A stretch of 8,243 bases of DNA, taken from contig JAGCMG010000014.1 of NCBI GenBank assembly GCA_017646555.1, forward strand, positions 1 through 8,243, written 5' to 3'. The notes beneath the pieces are model-generated. The model was not told where the DNA came from. It did no database searches and saw only the letters and a program-made list of their open reading frames with translations. This document shows, one piece after another, positions 6,947 to 8,243 of this stretch. Source of the stretch: Clostridia bacterium (lineage in GTDB: Bacteria; Bacillota; Clostridia; Christensenellales; Borkfalkiaceae). Each line of letters starts with the position of its first letter. Within the stretch, counting starts at the first letter, position 1. The position numbers and the translations under genes are program-made.

Positions 6947-8243
6947 ATGACTAACGATAAAAACGAGTTTTTGCTTGACGGAAAACTTTTCGAAAAATTA
7001 ATGATTCACGGTGCTAATAACTTAAAAGCGCATCTTAAAATCGTTAACGAATTAAACGTTTTCCCTATTCCCGACGGGGACACTGGCGAAAATATGTTTA
7101 TGACCATAAGTGGTGGTGTAAACGGCTTAAAAAACGCTAAAAGCGACAGCCTAAAAGATAAGGCTTGTGGGCTTTCAAACGGTATGCTTTTATCTGCGCG
7201 TGGTAACTCGGGCGTAATATTATCGCAGTTTTTTTATGGTATTGCAACGGGTTTAATGGATTTTGAAACTGCTGATATTTTCGCTCTTGCAAATGCTTTT
7301 AAAAATGGCGTAAAACAAGCGTATAAATCGGTTGCTTGCCCTGTTGAAGGTACGATGCTCACCGTTGCAAGAGAGGCTGTTGAATACGCTTGCAACAATA
7401 TAAATAAAGACAACACGATAGAAAGTTTTTTTGGCGATTATCTAAAAGAAACTAAAAAATCCGTAGAACGTACCCCCGAATTATTGCCTGTTTTAAAAGA
7501 GGCAGGCGTAATCGACAGCGGTGGTGCAGGGCTTATGTACATAGCGCAAGGTATGGTGGACGCTCTTTGTGGTGACGAAATTGCCGTTACAGACCTTTCT
7601 TTTGAAAGCAAAAATACTGAACTTGATTTTTCTAAATTTAACGAAAATAGCCAAATGGAATTCGGCTATTGTACGGAACTATTATTGCAGTTGCAAAACT
7701 CTAAATGTAATGTGGAAAGTTTTTCCGAACAAACGATAATCGATTATTTAAGCACGATAGGAGACTCTATCGTTGCGTTTAAAACTGGTACTGTTATAAA
7801 GTTACACGTTCATACTTTCACGCCGTATAAAGTGCTTGAGTTTTGCCAAAAATTCGGCGAATATTTAACGGTTAAAATCGAAAATATGACACTTCAACAT
7901 AACGAGAATAAAAAGGAAGAAGACGAAGTTAAGTTGACTTTCAAAGCGCAAAAAAAGCGCACGGATTTCGCTCTTGTTACCGTCGCTACGGGTGAAGGGC
8001 TCATTTCAACGTTTAAGGAAATGGGCGCTGACGTCGTTTTAGACGGTGGGCAAGGGAAAAACCCATCGATTGAAGATTTTATCAACGCTTTTGACGAAGT
8101 GAACGCCGATAATATTTTTGTTCTTCCTAATAACTCAAATATCATTATGGCGGCAAAACCAGCATCAACGCTTTATCAAAATTCAAAAGTTTTCCTCATT
8201 GAAAGTAAAAATATGGGGCAAGCGTATTCGGCGCTTTCTATTC
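6947..8243 (+). CDS. fakA: FakA/YloV-type fatty acid kinase (DAK2-domain protein), cut by right edge
   Basis: The frame opens at ATG 6947 and stays open to the window end, giving 432 residues of a family usually near 550, so the C-terminus is missing. FakA phosphorylates fatty acids bound to a FakB partner. The N-terminal DAK2 (dihydroxyacetone-kinase L-like) ATP-binding domain shows NVFPIPDGDTGENM, whose D43 and D45 are the expected Mg-binding pair, then SARGNSGVILSQFF, VEGTMLTVAREA and VIDSGGAGLMY (about 188-198). A middle domain has FGYCTE (C242) and LHVHT (H287, H289), matching the Cys/His zinc site of characterised FakA. The DegV-like C-terminal domain begins with ALVTVATGEGL and continues with GGQGKNPSIEDF and NNSNIIMAA. 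GGAG at 6937-6940 is six bases before the ATG. The preceding gene encodes a probable FakB, making a kinase-carrier pair likely. The family call is strong. Confidence 0.95.
   Translation, partial: MTNDKNEFLLDGKLFEKLMIHGANNLKAHLKIVNELNVFPIPDGDTGENMFMTISGGVNGLKNAKSDSLKDKACGLSNGMLLSARGNSGVILSQFFYGIATGLMDFETADIFALANAFKNGVKQAYKSVACPVEGTMLTVAREAVEYACNNINKDNTIESFFGDYLKETKKSVERTPELLPVLKEAGVIDSGGAGLMYIAQGMVDALCGDEIAVTDLSFESKNTELDFSKFNENSQMEFGYCTELLLQLQNSKCNVESFSEQTIIDYLSTIGDSIVAFKTGTVIKLHVHTFTPYKVLEFCQKFGEYLTVKIENMTLQHNENKKEEDEVKLTFKAQKKRTDFALVTVATGEGLISTFKEMGADVVLDGGQGKNPSIEDFINAFDEVNADNIFVLPNNSNIIMAAKPASTLYQNSKVFLIESKNMGQAYSALSI

Noticed and set aside
1..8243. A novel defence, mobile or biosynthetic system
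   Set aside because: Every gene belongs to a well-known housekeeping family on one strand. There are no transposases, integrases, direct-repeat arrays, tRNA-flanked insertions or unfamiliar open frames.

Overview
The window is a dense stretch of housekeeping genes, all on the + strand, from a low-GC Gram-positive-type bacterium. Gene order around comF-secA-prfB, strong AAGGAG-type ribosome binding sites, TAA-only stops, and a FakA/DegV fatty-acid kinase pair all point to Firmicutes. An uncultured member of the Clostridia is the likeliest source. This is inferred from gene content and base use by eye (roughly 40% GC), not from a search. Codons ending in CG (GCG, ACG, TCG) look common for such an AT-leaning genome.

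Layout. Positions 2-337 hold the C-terminal end of metK (S-adenosylmethionine synthetase). It overlaps by one base a ComF-family phosphoribosyltransferase gene (337-1071). One base later comes secA (1073-3757), the preprotein translocase ATPase. It is followed by prfB (3769-4866), peptide chain release factor 2, and tsaD (about 4891-5937), the tRNA t6A-modification enzyme. After a 52-base gap comes a DegV/FakB-type fatty-acid-binding protein gene (5990-6841). The first six genes are close enough (overlap, then 1, 11, 24 and 52 bases) to be one transcription unit that ends at an intrinsic terminator at 6857-6880. A promoter (TTGTTT, 17 bases, TATAAT) then precedes a FakA/YloV-type kinase gene that starts at 6947 and runs off the right edge.

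Functionally the block joins protein synthesis and export (RF2, SecA, t6A modification), methyl-donor synthesis (MetK) and a probable exogenous fatty-acid phosphorylation route (FakB carrier plus FakA kinase). No RNA gene, mobile element, CRISPR array or defence gene is visible, and every gene belongs to a known family. No undescribed multi-gene system is evident.

The strongest unexplained signal is compositional. The tetranucleotide GATC does not occur once in 8243 bases, where about 25-30 would be expected. All 14 Asp codons that precede a C-initial codon are GAC. This suggests long-term selection against GATC. Smaller points are a prfB with no programmed frameshift, adjacent fakB/fakA genes under separate transcription signals, and a comF-secA junction without the often-seen hpf gene.
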